Shown here: piece after piece, positions 25,960-36,900 of the stretch
Layout of the letters: every line of letters starts with the position of its first letter
Position numbering within the stretch: position 1 is the stretch's first letter
From: an uncultured Oxalobacteraceae bacterium
Lineage (GTDB): Bacteria; Pseudomonadota; Gammaproteobacteria; Burkholderiales; Burkholderiaceae_D
Reading direction: 5' to 3'
DNA: 53,663 bases
NCBI GenBank assembly: GCA_903862415.1
Contig: CAIOYD010000053.1
Span: 1 to 53,663, forward strand
Position numbers and translations under genes: made by a program
Notes under the pieces: model-generated
What the model saw: the letters and a program-made list of their open reading frames with translations, nothing else
What the model was told of the DNA's origin: nothing
The model's database searches: none

Positions 25960-27261
25960 ATGTCATCCCTCAATGCGACCCATAACCCGCAACTCAGGAG
26001 CTGGGTGAGTTCAGCCAATCTGCCGGAACAGCATTTCCCGATACAAAATTTGCCTTTTGGGGTGTTTCATACGGCAGGGCTTGCAGCCCATGTAGGCGTG
26101 GCCATAGGTGATATGATTCTGGATCTGGCCGAGTTGCAGCAAGCCGGTTTGCTGTCGTTGCCGGTGGAAGGTGCCGCTGTGCTGGTGGCGTCGAGTCTGA
26201 ATGGCTTGATTGAACTTGGTGCCCCGGTCTGGAATAGTGTACGTGGCCAACTAAGTGCTTTGCTGGCGGCAGATAATCCGCTGCTGCGCGATGATGCTGC
26301 CTTGCGTGCGCGTGTGCTTGTGTCTCAGCAGGCCGCGACCATGCTGCTGCCGGTGACCATCGGCGGGTATACCGATTTCTATTCCTCCAAAGAGCATGCC
26401 ACCAATGTAGGGTGCATGTTCCGCGACCCAAAAAATGCTCTGTTGCCCAACTGGCTGGAAATTCCCATAGGTTATAACGGACGCGCTTCGTCAGTGATCG
26501 TCAGCGATACGCCGGTACGCCGCCCGAATGGTCAAACCAAAAGCCCGACCCGGGAACGGCCGGAATTTGGTCCCTGTAAAAAACTCGATATTGAACTCGA
26601 AACCGGTTTTATCATCGGTCGCGGCAATGCGCTGGGTGAGCCGATTGCTTGTCAGGATGCGGAGCAGCATATTTTTGGTATGGTGTTGCTCAATGACTGG
26701 AGTGCCCGCGATATTCAAACCTGGGAATACGTACCGCTGGGACCGTTTAATTCAAAAACCTTTGCCACCACGATTTCACCCTGGGTGGTGACGATGGAAG
26801 CACTGGCGCCATTCCGTGTGCCCACACCCTGTCAGGAGCCTGCGCCGCTGCCGTATCTGCAGCATCAGCCCGGGGTGAATTATGGCATTGATCTGCAACT
26901 GGAAGTGACGCTCACACCGGAGCTGAGTCAGCAGAGCAGCACGATTTGCCGCAGTAATTTCAGGCATATGTACTGGAGCATGGCCCAGCAGCTCACGCAT
27001 CATACTTCTTCAGGCTGCAATACCCGTGTGGGTGATTTGATGGGTTCTGGCACGATCAGCGGTTTGACGCCGGACTCCTGCGGCAGTCTGCTCGAACTCA
27101 CCTGGAATGGTGCCAATCCACTGACGCTCGCTGATGGCAGTATGCGCAGTTTTATTTTGGATGGTGATGAGTTAACTATTACTGGCTGGGCGCAGGCTGC
27201 TGATTATCGCGTTGGTTTTGGTGTGTGTCGCGGGAAAATTTTGCCGGCGTTGAAGATGTAG
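25960..27261 (+). CDS. fahA: Fumarylacetoacetase
   Basis: Fumarylacetoacetase cleaves fumarylacetoacetate to fumarate and acetoacetate, the last step of tyrosine breakdown. The 433-residue length matches the family. Visible are the N-terminal domain motif FGVFH, the DFYSSKEHATNVG metal and catalytic segment, and RPNGQ. The DWSARDIQTWEYVPLGPF motif and SPWVV follow in the catalytic FAH domain, then GDLMGSGTISG near the C-terminus. One base separates it from hmgA, so the two are cotranscribed. A terminator follows about 28 bases after the stop. Confidence 0.96.
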   Translation: MSSLNATHNPQLRSWVSSANLPEQHFPIQNLPFGVFHTAGLAAHVGVAIGDMILDLAELQQAGLLSLPVEGAAVLVASSLNGLIELGAPVWNSVRGQLSALLAADNPLLRDDAALRARVLVSQQAATMLLPVTIGGYTDFYSSKEHATNVGCMFRDPKNALLPNWLEIPIGYNGRASSVIVSDTPVRRPNGQTKSPTRERPEFGPCKKLDIELETGFIIGRGNALGEPIACQDAEQHIFGMVLLNDWSARDIQTWEYVPLGPFNSKTFATTISPWVVTMEALAPFRVPTPCQEPAPLPYLQHQPGVNYGIDLQLEVTLTPELSQQSSTICRSNFRHMYWSMAQQLTHHTSSGCNTRVGDLMGSGTISGLTPDSCGSLLELTWNGANPLTLADGSMRSFILDGDELTITGWAQAADYRVGFGVCRGKILPALKM

Positions 27262-27288
27262 TGGTGACAGTTTTGTGGTTGGTTCTTG

Positions 27289-27315
27289 GGAGCAGCCTGG
27301 CTGCTCCTTTTTTTA
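27289..27315 (+). terminator. Rho-independent terminator after hmgA-fahA
   Basis: GGAGCAG (27289-27295) pairs with CTGCTCC (27301-27307) around a CCTGG loop and is followed by a run of seven T. Confidence 0.9.
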
Positions 27316-27341
27316 TTGTTTTATTTAATGTCATTTCAAAA

Positions 27342-28388
27342 TTAACTGGCACTCAAACCGGTAATAAACAGCATAAAGATCACCACCAAAATACTTGCCA
27401 TGAGCACCAGCAAGCTGGTGCGCCACAGGGTGGAAAATGTGCCGAGTTGATAGGTGCCCTGAAGTTGCCGGAACATATGGATGGGCGGCGTCAGGACCAG
27501 TAGCACGATGGCTGTGGTTTCCAGATTAAAATGAAACAGGATCGCCACGAGCGAAATCAACAGCGCCATGAAGGACAGCGAATACAGGGAAAATACCGCA
27601 TGGTCAAACATGCTGATGTCGTGGCGCCAGAAAAACATCAGCCACAGAAACGGCATCGACAGCGGCACCAGAATCAGGGCAAATTTATAGGCGTAATTTT
27701 TCAGTTTGTATTTAAATAGTTCGGGATTTTCTGTGGCATGTTTTACTGCGCGGCTAATCCATGCAGTGCTGATGATGCTTTGATTATTGTTGCTTGTGGC
27801 GTTCTCCAGCAGTTCTGCCGGGTTGGTTTTCAAGGTTTGCTCCATTTTATTTTGTTGCAAAATTTTTTCTGCCAGATTCGCCTGCAACCGATTTTTTTCA
27901 TCACCACTGGCTACCTTGATGTCTGCCTGCAGTTCGCTGATTTCTTGTTTCCCTTCCTCGATAATTTCCTGGGCAGTTTGATCAATGCTCAGTTTGAAAT
28001 CAGTCTTCGATGGATGACCATCCTGATTCACGCTTACTGGCGGCGCTGAAAATGAAAACACAAAAAACATAAAAAACACGGTAAACAAAAACAATGCCAG
28101 CGGCGAGATGAAGCGCACGCGTTGACCGTCAATAAAGCGGCGGGTTAATTCCCCCGGAAAGGCAATCAACATTGGGATAGTGCGCCAACCCTTGGCATCG
28201 AAATGCCATAAGCCGTGGGCCACTTCTTCGATCAGATGCAGCAGTGAATCTGGAATGTGGGCAGACTGGCCACAGGCGGAACAATAATTGCCGCTAATGC
28301 TGGCGCCGCAGTTAGCACAGGAAACCGGTGCATGCTCTGCTGTGACCTGGGGGGATTTGTGCTGTCGGAATTTTTTCGTCAAACGCAT
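27342..28388 (-). CDS. DUF3667-like membrane protein with N-terminal zinc ribbon
   Basis: This 348-residue protein begins with a basic stretch and a four-cysteine zinc ribbon, CANC...CSAC. A conserved-looking block (HFDAKGWRTIPMLIAFPGELTRRF) and a hydrophobic helix (about residues 110-130) follow. A charged coiled-coil-like region at about 145-205 comes next, then four or so further membrane helices to the C-terminus. The layout matches the DUF3667 family, whose function is unknown. The frame opens as far as 28487, but those codons run through the terminator hairpin of the upstream gene, and the Met at 28388 starts the family-like sequence. It lies downstream of the porin and PBP-like genes but beyond a strong terminator, so it is probably transcribed separately. 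Confidence 0.8.
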   Translation of the reverse strand: MRLTKKFRQHKSPQVTAEHAPVSCANCGASISGNYCSACGQSAHIPDSLLHLIEEVAHGLWHFDAKGWRTIPMLIAFPGELTRRFIDGQRVRFISPLALFLFTVFFMFFVFSFSAPPVSVNQDGHPSKTDFKLSIDQTAQEIIEEGKQEISELQADIKVASGDEKNRLQANLAEKILQQNKMEQTLKTNPAELLENATSNNNQSIISTAWISRAVKHATENPELFKYKLKNYAYKFALILVPLSMPFLWLMFFWRHDISMFDHAVFSLYSLSFMALLISLVAILFHFNLETTAIVLLVLTPPIHMFRQLQGTYQLGTFSTLWRTSLLVLMASILVVIFMLFITGLSAS

Positions 28389-28464
28389 GGTGCCGGCCCT
28401 TTTGAAAGTTTGCACGATTGTGCCGTAACTGGGCAAACCACTCAAGCAAATAATGACGCCGCAT

Positions 28465-28495
28465 AAAAAACGGGCGCGATATACCATCGCGCCCG
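28465..28495 (-). terminator. Rho-independent terminator after the PBP-like gene
   Basis: A perfect 10-bp stem (CGGGCGCGAT at 28471-28480, ATCGCGCCCG at 28486-28495) has a five-base loop and, on the minus strand, a run of T. It starts 20 bases past the stop of the small periplasmic protein gene. Confidence 0.92.
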
Positions 28496-28514
28496 TGTCG
28501 AAGAGCGAATTGCT

Positions 28515-28940
28515 TTAATCTGCCGAAAACACCACTTTGACAGAAGAGTCAACGGCACTTTTTTCTATATAGCCGATGGCATTCAGATTGGTTGACACCA
28601 GTTTTTTGACTTCACCCGAATTGGCAACCTCTTTTGGAGGTGTACCTTTACCGGAAAACACCAGACGGGACCAGGCGGATTTCACCTGGGCTTCACTCTT
28701 GCCGGTGACCTTATCATAAAAATTGCCGCGTATGCCGCTGCCAGATGCCTGATCCAGCGGCAGGGCAGTGGAACCCGACGGGAATTTGTCTGATTTTCCC
28801 AGAAACACCGAGGAAACCTGATCGGCATTCATGGCCGCTACTTCACTTTTAGCACCAACAACCACCGCGATTTGGGCCAAGGCTGATTGCGTGCATAAAA
28901 TCGTGACGCAAAGAATTACTGTTTTGATGAAATTTTTCAT
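28515..28940 (-). CDS. Small periplasmic PBP-like (phosphate-binding-like) protein
   Basis: This 141-residue protein has a clear signal peptide (cleavage after about Ala22 in SALA-Q). Its remaining 119 residues resemble one lobe of PstS-like binding proteins: VVVGAKSEV at the start, a SVFLGKSDKFPSG segment, a GSGIRGNFY helix, then NAIGYIEKS near the end. Full PstS proteins are more than twice this length, so this is a single-lobe relative rather than a complete binding protein. It lies 14 bases downstream of a porin-like gene and ahead of a strong terminator, so the two probably form an operon. Ligand binding is inferred from resemblance only. Confidence 0.8.
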   Translation of the reverse strand: MKNFIKTVILCVTILCTQSALAQIAVVVGAKSEVAAMNADQVSSVFLGKSDKFPSGSTALPLDQASGSGIRGNFYDKVTGKSEAQVKSAWSRLVFSGKGTPPKEVANSGEVKKLVSTNLNAIGYIEKSAVDSSVKVVFSAD

Positions 28941-28954
28941 TGTAGTGGCCCCTA

Positions 28955-30241
28955 TTAAAATACAAAATCAACACATAGACTGATGAGGTTCACGCTGGTG
29001 GCGCTATCAAATTTACCTGTTACGTTGGTGAAATGTTGAAATCCAGCCGACGAACCTGCAGGAATACGAATCTGCTGGTATTCAGCTTTAATGTCGTAGT
29101 TTTTGCCGGCATCCCAGCGCACACCGAGGGCCGTGCCTTTATCAGATTGATCACCGAGTACACCATTATTGACGGCATCGACCAATTTAACTACCAGCGG
29201 TTGAAAAGCGACGATTGAGCTCGTTGGGTAAGGGGTAACTTGTTTGATACTGTTGGTAGTCCGTTGTGAATAGCTGATATACGGAGTGAATTTATCGACC
29301 CGATAACCGAGAGTGGCGTAAAAGGCAGTCTGATCCTGTACATAGGCGGATTCAGTTTTACGTTTGGTGATTTCGGTATTGATGATAATTTTTCCCATAT
29401 CGAGCACAGCACCGAGTCCGGTAAAGCTCCCATATTTATTGTTGACAGAAATATCCTTGGCAACCTGTCCTAATGATTCGAGGCCGGGAATGCCGCTGCC
29501 GAGAATCAGGTTGGAAGTCAGAAAATTGAAATTGGCAAGTCCTACGCCATCGGCTTCCAGGCGGGCTTTCATTTTTCCGAAACGCACCGTCAATGGGCCA
29601 TTTTCAACTGACATATTCAAACCAACAATGTTGTGCAGTAAGAAAGTAATGCCTGGTTGGGTAGTGGTAGCAGAGCGTCCCATCCACAACTGGCTGTTAA
29701 GTACGGTACCGCCAAAATCGCGCTGGTACAAAATATCGCCGCCATCAAAGGAACGGTTAGGGGCCGAAATGTAGACATCCAGTGGCTGACGCACCGAGAC
29801 GTTGGTATAGCCGACATTACGGAAATCGCTGGTCATGTAAAACGGCGCACCCATACGACCCAGACGGATATCAAAGCCGTCACCGAGTTTGGCTTTGGCA
29901 AACGCCCATTCGACATCGGGTGAATACGTGCCCATGGCATTGAGGCGACTGAAGGCTTGCACGGTGGCTGAGAAATTGGGATTGAAGTGAGCGTCGATCT
30001 GGGCACCAAATTTGGTGTCCGGGCCAAAATTGGCGGTTTTAGTGGCGCCAGCAGCCTGATAGCCGGAAGTATATTCAGCCAGGCTGTTATTGGTTTGCAC
30101 GGCGCCAATGGTACCAAAGCCTGATATCGAAAAAATCGATGCTACCGATTGAGACTGGCTGGCTGTTTCGTCTGCAGAAGCACTGGCAGTAAAACACATT
30201 GCCAATAGCGTAGCTCCGCATATGGATAACTGTTTACACAT
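28955..30241 (-). CDS. Outer-membrane porin-like beta-barrel protein
   Basis: This 428-residue protein begins with a signal peptide (about residues 1-21, ending ASAS-A) and ends in Phe (CVDFVF), the outer-membrane beta-barrel signature. Between are many alternating, aromatic-flanked strands such as FGTIGAVQT, FDIRLGRMGAPFY, VRFGKMKARL and TPYISYSQR. The family is not certain; it looks like a specialised porin rather than the general trimeric type. A clear AAAGGAAA ribosome binding site precedes the ATG. It is followed 14 bases later by a small PBP-like periplasmic protein, which might feed on or sense the same solute. No regulator is adjacent other than a GGDEF-EAL gene further upstream. Confidence 0.82.
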   Translation of the reverse strand: MCKQLSICGATLLAMCFTASASADETASQSQSVASIFSISGFGTIGAVQTNNSLAEYTSGYQAAGATKTANFGPDTKFGAQIDAHFNPNFSATVQAFSRLNAMGTYSPDVEWAFAKAKLGDGFDIRLGRMGAPFYMTSDFRNVGYTNVSVRQPLDVYISAPNRSFDGGDILYQRDFGGTVLNSQLWMGRSATTTQPGITFLLHNIVGLNMSVENGPLTVRFGKMKARLEADGVGLANFNFLTSNLILGSGIPGLESLGQVAKDISVNNKYGSFTGLGAVLDMGKIIINTEITKRKTESAYVQDQTAFYATLGYRVDKFTPYISYSQRTTNSIKQVTPYPTSSIVAFQPLVVKLVDAVNNGVLGDQSDKGTALGVRWDAGKNYDIKAEYQQIRIPAGSSAGFQHFTNVTGKFDSATSVNLISLCVDFVF

Positions 30242-30418
30242 AGTTGAATTTCCTTTGATCTCTTTGTCTTAAGTTGAGTATGATTTTCTTGTTTTCTGGC
30301 TTTTTAACTTTAGGCAATAATCCCACTGGTTTCAAGAAATTCACCAAAAAATACAACAATGTTGACAATTTAGGGGTGTTTTGTTGTTTTATTATCATAT
30401 ATTTTAGGCAATATGTAT

Positions 30419-33400
30419 TTAGCGAGATCTGACCAACTCTTCAAAGTCGGCCAGAGGCAGGGGGCGGCTGAACAAATATCCCTGATAGGCATGGCAGCCA
30501 GCGTTGGCCAGGAATTCGCGCTGTTCTTCGGTTTCGACCCCTTCGGCAATGACATTCAGGCCCAGACTTTTGCCAAGAGAGACGATGGTTTTGGCAATCG
30601 CTGCTCCATTTGGGTCGCTGTGGACGTCACGGATAAAGCTTTGATCAATTTTCAACTGATCCAGTGGCAGGCGTTTGAGAAATGACAGGGAAGAAAACCC
30701 GGTACCAAAATCATCTAACGAAAAGCCGACGCCGTGTTCTTTGAGCGCCAGCATTTTTTCAATAATGTCATCGAGGTTTTCGATCAGCATACTTTCGGTC
30801 AGTTCCAGTTTCAGGCGTCTTGGATTGGCACCGGTGCGTGCCAGTATGTTCAGTACGGTTTCAATAAAATCGGCCTGACGGAATTGCAGTGCGCTAACAT
30901 TAACAGCCAGCACCAATTTATTCATCTTGTCAATTTTTTCCCATGAAGCTAACAGGTTACAGGTGGTTTCCAGTACCCAGTTACCGACTGGTAAAATCAG
31001 TCCGGTTTCTTCCGCAAACGGAATAAACAGGGCCGGGGACATCATGCCCTGAAGCGGATGTTTCCAGCGCAACAGTACCTCAGCCCCGGTCATTTTTGCT
31101 TTGTTGGTGAATTGTGCCTGGTAGTGCAGGATGAATTGATTTTCTGCCAGCGCAATCCGCAAATCGTCTTCCATGGTGGCCTGTTGTTTCATGGCCGATT
31201 CCAGACTCGGATCAAAAAAGCGCACGGCATTACGACCGGCTTTTTTGGATTTGTACATTGCCATGTCAGCCTGCTTGAGCAATTCATCGGTGGTGATGTT
31301 TTTGCCATTGAACAGGGTCAGGCCGATACTGGCAGAACTGTGATGCACGACATCACCGAGCTGATAGGTTTGGTTAAGTTTGCTTAATAATTTCAGTGAG
31401 GCGATTTTAGCTTTGTTGGCAGCTGCTTCCGGATCTATTCCCAGTCCGGCCAGAATGATGACAAATTCATCGCCACCAAAGCGCGCTACGGTATCGCCTT
31501 CGCGCAGACACAACATCAGGTTTTCGGCCACCTGTTTTAACATCAGATCGCCTTTTTGATGACCTAAAGTGTCGTTAATGTTTTTAAAATGATCCAGGTC
31601 GATAAATAACAGCGCATTATAGCCACCGCTACGTGATGAAATCGCAATCACCTGATTGAGACGATCGAGCAATAAAGTCCGGTTCGGCAGGCCAGTGAGC
31701 TGATCGAAATAGGCAAGTTCAAAAATCCGTTCCTCGCCTTTTTTACGTCCGGTAATATCTTCACCGATGGCAATATAATTGCAGATGGTGCCATTGGTTT
31801 GACGTATCGGCGTGATGGTGGTGAACTGGACATATTCCTGTCCCGATTTGGTCATGTCAACAATTTCACCCTGCCAGGTACCCCCATGGGTAATGGTGTT
31901 CCATAAATCGGTAAATACATGTGCCGGGGTTTTTCCGGATTTTAAGATGCGTGGATTTTGGCCGATAATTTCATTACGCAGATAACCGGTTTTTTTCAAA
32001 AAAGCGGCGTTGACATATTCGATCTCGGCATCCAGACTGGTAATTACAATACTGCTGGGGCTTTGCTCCACTGCCTGAAATAGTTTGAACCTTTCGGTTT
32101 CGGTTTTCATTTTTTCCGTCAGGTCACGCCCGAGCGCAATCATGCGTCCGCCGGGCAGATGACCCGTAGTGAGTTCGACACAGACGGTGCTGCCATCCTT
32201 GCGGTTGAGCAGCCATTCGCGGCGCGAGAATTTGGAATATTGAATCAGTGCCAGATATTCCAGTAATTCACCTTCACGCTCTTCATGAATGATGTCGGTA
32301 AAGTGCAGATGTTTGAGTTCAAACAGGCTTTGTCCGGTCAGGTCTATGGCGGTTTGATTGGCGAAAATGAAGGCGCCGTTTTCATTGGCTATCCAGATGG
32401 CATCGCCCGATTCTTCCAGCACGGAATACAGATCCGATTCGGCCAGTTTGAAGTCGGTGATATCTTCACGGAAGATAATAATGCCACCTATGCTGTCATC
32501 GGCTGCTATCCACGGTCTGGCCGAACAGCGCAGCCAGCGTTGCAGGCCATCACGCTGTTGCCAGAAAAATTCATTATTGCTCACTGTGTTGCCGGCTAAG
32601 GCATTCTGATACAGTGTGTGTAATTCTTCCGGTAAATCCGGATTGTCGTGATAATAGTTGCGCGTGATCAGGTGGCGGTAACCACGGCCGTTTTCCAGTT
32701 GCCACTTTTGACTGTGAACCAGATAATTCATGTCTTTGTCAAACATGGCTACACTGATAGGTGCCTGGCGAATAAAAATCTGTTCCAGATTGCTGGTGGC
32801 AGCGTGGTTTTGTCCGGTAATTTTTCCTTCGCTGATGGCACTGAAAATGGCAATAAAATGATCTGTCCTGGGACGGTAAACCGTAAGATGAAACCAGCAC
32901 TGCAATTCTTCCACATACAAATCCAGCTTTTCCGGAATGCCGCTCGCTACGACTCGGGCATACAGTTCAATCCGATCCAGATCGGATTTGTTTTGCATGA
33001 AATCGCTGAGTTTTTTTCCCACCACATTGTGCATGCCAGTCAGGCTTTCAAAGGCGCGGTTCACTTCCAGATACACAAAGTCAATCGCCTTGCCATTTTC
33101 ATACAGCAGCTGGCAATATTCATAGCCTTCCTGCATGTTGTCCAGCAGGGTCTGTGTGCTGGCATGATTCTTCTGGATTATTAACTCCGTTGCACTTCCG
33201 GGGTGTCCGGCGACGTTGGCATCTTTCAAAAAATGACGCAATATCAGTCGTCCAGCCAGGATTGTGAGCACAATCAGAATCGACTCGATAATGGCTTTGG
33301 GAGTGTGAAAGGCCTCTGGGTAACTCAGCAGGGCAGTAATCAGAGTAAGTGCCAGGGTGCTCAGCGCGATGCTGAATTGGCTGATCAGTAGCGCCAGAAT

Positions 33401-33733
33401 AAACGGCAGCCAGATGCCGGCGGGTATCGAAGAGTTGTCAAACGCCTGTGATGTATATAAAAAAGGTGTGGCCATTGCCATGGCAATCAACGCCAGATTG
33501 ATGCTGTAGTCGTAGCCGTGACGGTACAGGTTGGCTACTGCCAGCAGTAATATGGCCAATATGCCCAGCGCCGCCGCTGTCTGGCGGTTTTGCAGTGGAT
33601 TGTTGCTCAGTAAGTTCACTAAGCTGGGGATGAACTCAGCCAGATACAGTAAAGCGCCAACGTATAAAGCAAATATAGTCAGGTTGCGCAGGGTAATGCG
33701 GTTGTCAGGGATTGTTAATTTTTCTTGTTTCAT
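30419..33733 (-). CDS. Membrane PAS-GGDEF-EAL signalling protein
   Basis: This 1104-residue protein has about five to six N-terminal membrane helices (residues about 15-175), several PAS/PAC units (about 195-660), a GGDEF domain and an EAL domain. GGDEF is intact at about 753-757, and an REGD I-site precedes it by five residues. The EAL domain has EVLLRWKHP at about 885 (EVL variant), plus SLDDFGTGFSSL and EGVETEEQ, so it may hydrolyse c-di-GMP as well as make it. Which activity dominates cannot be told. The PAS motifs GYLRNEIIGQNPRILKSG and GEDITGRKKGEERI are typical of redox or ligand-sensing modules. It stands alone, with about 180 bases to the porin gene. Confidence 0.93.
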   Translation of the reverse strand: MKQEKLTIPDNRITLRNLTIFALYVGALLYLAEFIPSLVNLLSNNPLQNRQTAAALGILAILLLAVANLYRHGYDYSINLALIAMAMATPFLYTSQAFDNSSIPAGIWLPFILALLISQFSIALSTLALTLITALLSYPEAFHTPKAIIESILIVLTILAGRLILRHFLKDANVAGHPGSATELIIQKNHASTQTLLDNMQEGYEYCQLLYENGKAIDFVYLEVNRAFESLTGMHNVVGKKLSDFMQNKSDLDRIELYARVVASGIPEKLDLYVEELQCWFHLTVYRPRTDHFIAIFSAISEGKITGQNHAATSNLEQIFIRQAPISVAMFDKDMNYLVHSQKWQLENGRGYRHLITRNYYHDNPDLPEELHTLYQNALAGNTVSNNEFFWQQRDGLQRWLRCSARPWIAADDSIGGIIIFREDITDFKLAESDLYSVLEESGDAIWIANENGAFIFANQTAIDLTGQSLFELKHLHFTDIIHEEREGELLEYLALIQYSKFSRREWLLNRKDGSTVCVELTTGHLPGGRMIALGRDLTEKMKTETERFKLFQAVEQSPSSIVITSLDAEIEYVNAAFLKKTGYLRNEIIGQNPRILKSGKTPAHVFTDLWNTITHGGTWQGEIVDMTKSGQEYVQFTTITPIRQTNGTICNYIAIGEDITGRKKGEERIFELAYFDQLTGLPNRTLLLDRLNQVIAISSRSGGYNALLFIDLDHFKNINDTLGHQKGDLMLKQVAENLMLCLREGDTVARFGGDEFVIILAGLGIDPEAAANKAKIASLKLLSKLNQTYQLGDVVHHSSASIGLTLFNGKNITTDELLKQADMAMYKSKKAGRNAVRFFDPSLESAMKQQATMEDDLRIALAENQFILHYQAQFTNKAKMTGAEVLLRWKHPLQGMMSPALFIPFAEETGLILPVGNWVLETTCNLLASWEKIDKMNKLVLAVNVSALQFRQADFIETVLNILARTGANPRRLKLELTESMLIENLDDIIEKMLALKEHGVGFSLDDFGTGFSSLSFLKRLPLDQLKIDQSFIRDVHSDPNGAAIAKTIVSLGKSLGLNVIAEGVETEEQREFLANAGCHAYQGYLFSRPLPLADFEELVRSR

Positions 33734-33931
33734 AGTAAATTGGTTAGTCTGCTCCCATATTGGTATTACATGACAACGCTCTTTTCACTATAGGTTCTTT
33801 TTCCAAGCTGGCAAGCTCAAATGTGACTAGTCAGACATGGCTTTGCCATTAAATTAAGCATCGCTTGCGGAGCAACGGTGAAATACTGCAAGAGTTATGC
33901 AGAAGTGGTTTATGTCCTTGCTGCATCACGG

Positions 33932-33937
33932 TATAAT
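33932..33937 (+). promoter_or_regulatory. -10 box upstream of purL
   Basis: A TATAAT lies 50 bases before the purL ATG, with only a weak TTTATG at -35 spacing. A purine-repressor-like palindrome is not obvious in the 254-base gap to the divergent GGDEF-EAL gene. Confidence 0.4.
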
Positions 33938-33987
33938 CCTGCACTTCATGCAACCAGCAGATCCGTCTGCGCTACTCCTCTCTCGCT

Positions 33988-36900
33988 ATGTTGATTCTGC
34001 CTGGCTCCAATGCCCTGTCTTCGTTCCGTACCCAGGGTTTACTCTCCCGTCTGCAAGAACTTGATCGCTCCATCGTGGCCGTTACTGGTCGGTTTACCCA
34101 TTTTATTGACAGCACGGTTCCACTCGATGAGGAGCAGAAAGCACGTCTTTCCGCCTTGCTGACGTATGGTGAGGCGTATGTTGGTGAGGCTGAATGTGAT
34201 CAGTCGGGTGAATTATTTGTGGTGATTCCGCGTTTTGGCACCATTTCTCCCTGGGCCAGCAAAGCGACCGAAATTGCTCATAACTGCGGCATGAGCCAGA
34301 TTAAACGGATTGAACGCGGTATCAGCTATCACGTGCAATTCAACGCTGGTGCGATTGCGAGCATGATATCCGGACTCGTGGCCAGCTTAACCGGTAGCGC
34401 CAAACCGGAGGATGCCAGCCTGTTACTGCAAATTCAGGGCATGTTGCATGATCGCATGACGGAAATTGTTTTGCGTGACCAGGCCGATGCCTCCGGTCTG
34501 TTTCAGGAGTTAACTGCTCAGCCGCTGGCCTTTATTGATATTCTGTCCGGAGGTGCGGCTGCACTCACGAACGCTAATGCCGAACTCGGACTGGCTCTGT
34601 CGGACGATGAAGTCGATTATCTGTTTAAGGCATTTACTGCGGCACAGCGCAATCCTACCGACGTCGAATTGATGATGTTTGCTCAGGCTAATAGCGAGCA
34701 TTGCCGCCACAAGATTTTTAATGCTGACTGGATAGTTGACGGCATAGCACAAGAGCGTTCGCTATTTGCCATGATTAAAAATACCCATCAGCTGGCACCG
34801 CGCGGCACCATCGTGGCGTACAGCGATAATTCCTCGATTATTGCCGGTGCCAATGTGGCACGTTTTTATGCGCGTGGTGTAAAGCAGGGCAATGAGTATC
34901 AGTCCAGTGATGAACTCACGCATACTCTGATGAAGGTAGAAACCCATAATCATCCAACCGCGATTTCCCCCTTCCCGGGTGCCTCGACCGGTGCTGGTGG
35001 TGAAATTCGTGATGAAGGAGCAACTGGTCGCGGCTCCAAGCCGAAAGCAGGTTTAACTGGCTTTACGGTTTCCAATCTGCGTTTGCCGGGTGCTGTGCAA
35101 CCTTGGGAAAATTGTGCCGATGTGCTCGATAAAATATCCCGTCCTGCTGATAGCTATTACGGTAAGCCGGATCGGATTGCCAGCCCGTTGCAAATCATGC
35201 TCGAAGGCCCGATAGGCGGCGCTTCCTTCAACAATGAATTTGGCCGACCGATTTTGGGTGGTTATTTCCGCACCTATGAACAGAACGTCGCCGGACAGGT
35301 GTACGGTTACCATAAGCCCATCATGATTGCCGGTGGTATGGGTAGCATTTCTGATCTGCATACGTTTAAAAATGCTCTGCCAGTCGGCAGTCTGCTGATA
35401 CAGTTGGGTGGGCCAGGCATGCGTATCGGCATGGGTGGCAGTGCGGCTTCATCCATGGCCACCGGTGCCAACACGGCCGATCTGGATTTTGATTCTGTGC
35501 AGCGTGGCAATCCGGAAATGGAACGTCGGGCGCAGGAAGTCATCAATGCCTGCTGGGCTATGGGTGCAGAGAATATCATTCTGTCGATTCACGATGTTGG
35601 TGCCGGCGGCTTGTCGAATGCCTTCCCGGAAATCACCAACGATGCCAAGCGTGGCGCCCTGTTTGATTTGCGCCAGATACCACTGGAAGAATCCGGCATG
35701 GCGCCGAAAGAAATCTGGAGCAACGAATCTCAGGAACGTTATGTGCTGGCGATTGCGCCGCAAGATTTAGCGCTGTTCCAATATTATTGTGAACGTGAAC
35801 GCTGCCGTTTTGCCGTCGTCGGTACGGCTACGGAAGAGCGGCAGTTAAAAGTAATTGATCCCTTGCACGACAATGCTCCGGTCGATATGCCAATGGATGT
35901 GTTGTTGGGCAAACCACCGAAAATGCTGCGTGATGTGAAAACCGTGGCGCGCCAGTTTGTGCCGCTCGATTTAACTGATGTGTCGCTCGTGGATGTGGCA
36001 CATAAGGTATTAAGTCTGCCGACGGTAGGAGATAAATCGTTTTTGATTACCATTGGTGATCGCAGTGTTGGCGCCATGTCGGTGCGTGATCAGATGGTGG
36101 GCCCGTGGCAGGTGCCGGTAGCAGATTGTGCCGTGACGGCGATGAGTTTTGAAGGCTATCTGGGCGAAGCCATGGCCATGGGCGAGCGCACTCCGCTGGC
36201 AGTGGTGAATGCAGCAGCTTCCGGTCGTATGGCTGTCGGTGAAACCATCACCAATATGGCCGCAGCGGCCATTGCCGAGCTCGCCGACATTAAATTATCG
36301 GCCAACTGGATGGCGGCCTGTGGTCAGCCGGGTCAGGATGCTGCGCTGTTTGCTACCGTTAAGGCCGTCGGTATGGAACTCTGTCCGGCTCTTGGCCTGT
36401 CGATTCCGGTAGGTAAAGATTCGCTCTCGATGCGCACTACCTGGAGTGATGCCGGTGAGGCAAAATCGGTCATGTCGCCGGTGTCGCTGATCGTGTCTGG
36501 TTTTGCACCGGTGACCGATATTCGTGCCAATTTAACGCCGCAGCTCAAAGCTGATGCTGGCAATACGGTCTTGATTCTGATTGATCTGGGGCGTGGGAAA
36601 AATCGTCTGGCCGCTTCTGCCTGTGCACAAGTCTTGCAACAGCTCGGTGATGATGTACCGGATGTTGACAGTGCCGACGATCTGAAGGGATTGTTTAACG
36701 CGATCCAGCAACTTCATCGCGAACAACAGATTCTGGCTTACCATGACCGCTCTGATGGCGGCTTGTTTGCCACTCTGTGTGAAATGGCGTTTGCCAGCCA
36801 TCTTGGTCTCGATATCAATGTCGATATTCTGGCTATGGATCAGGGTGATGCGGCCGACAGTGGCGAAGCTAAAAACTGGACTGCACAAATTGCCCAGCGC

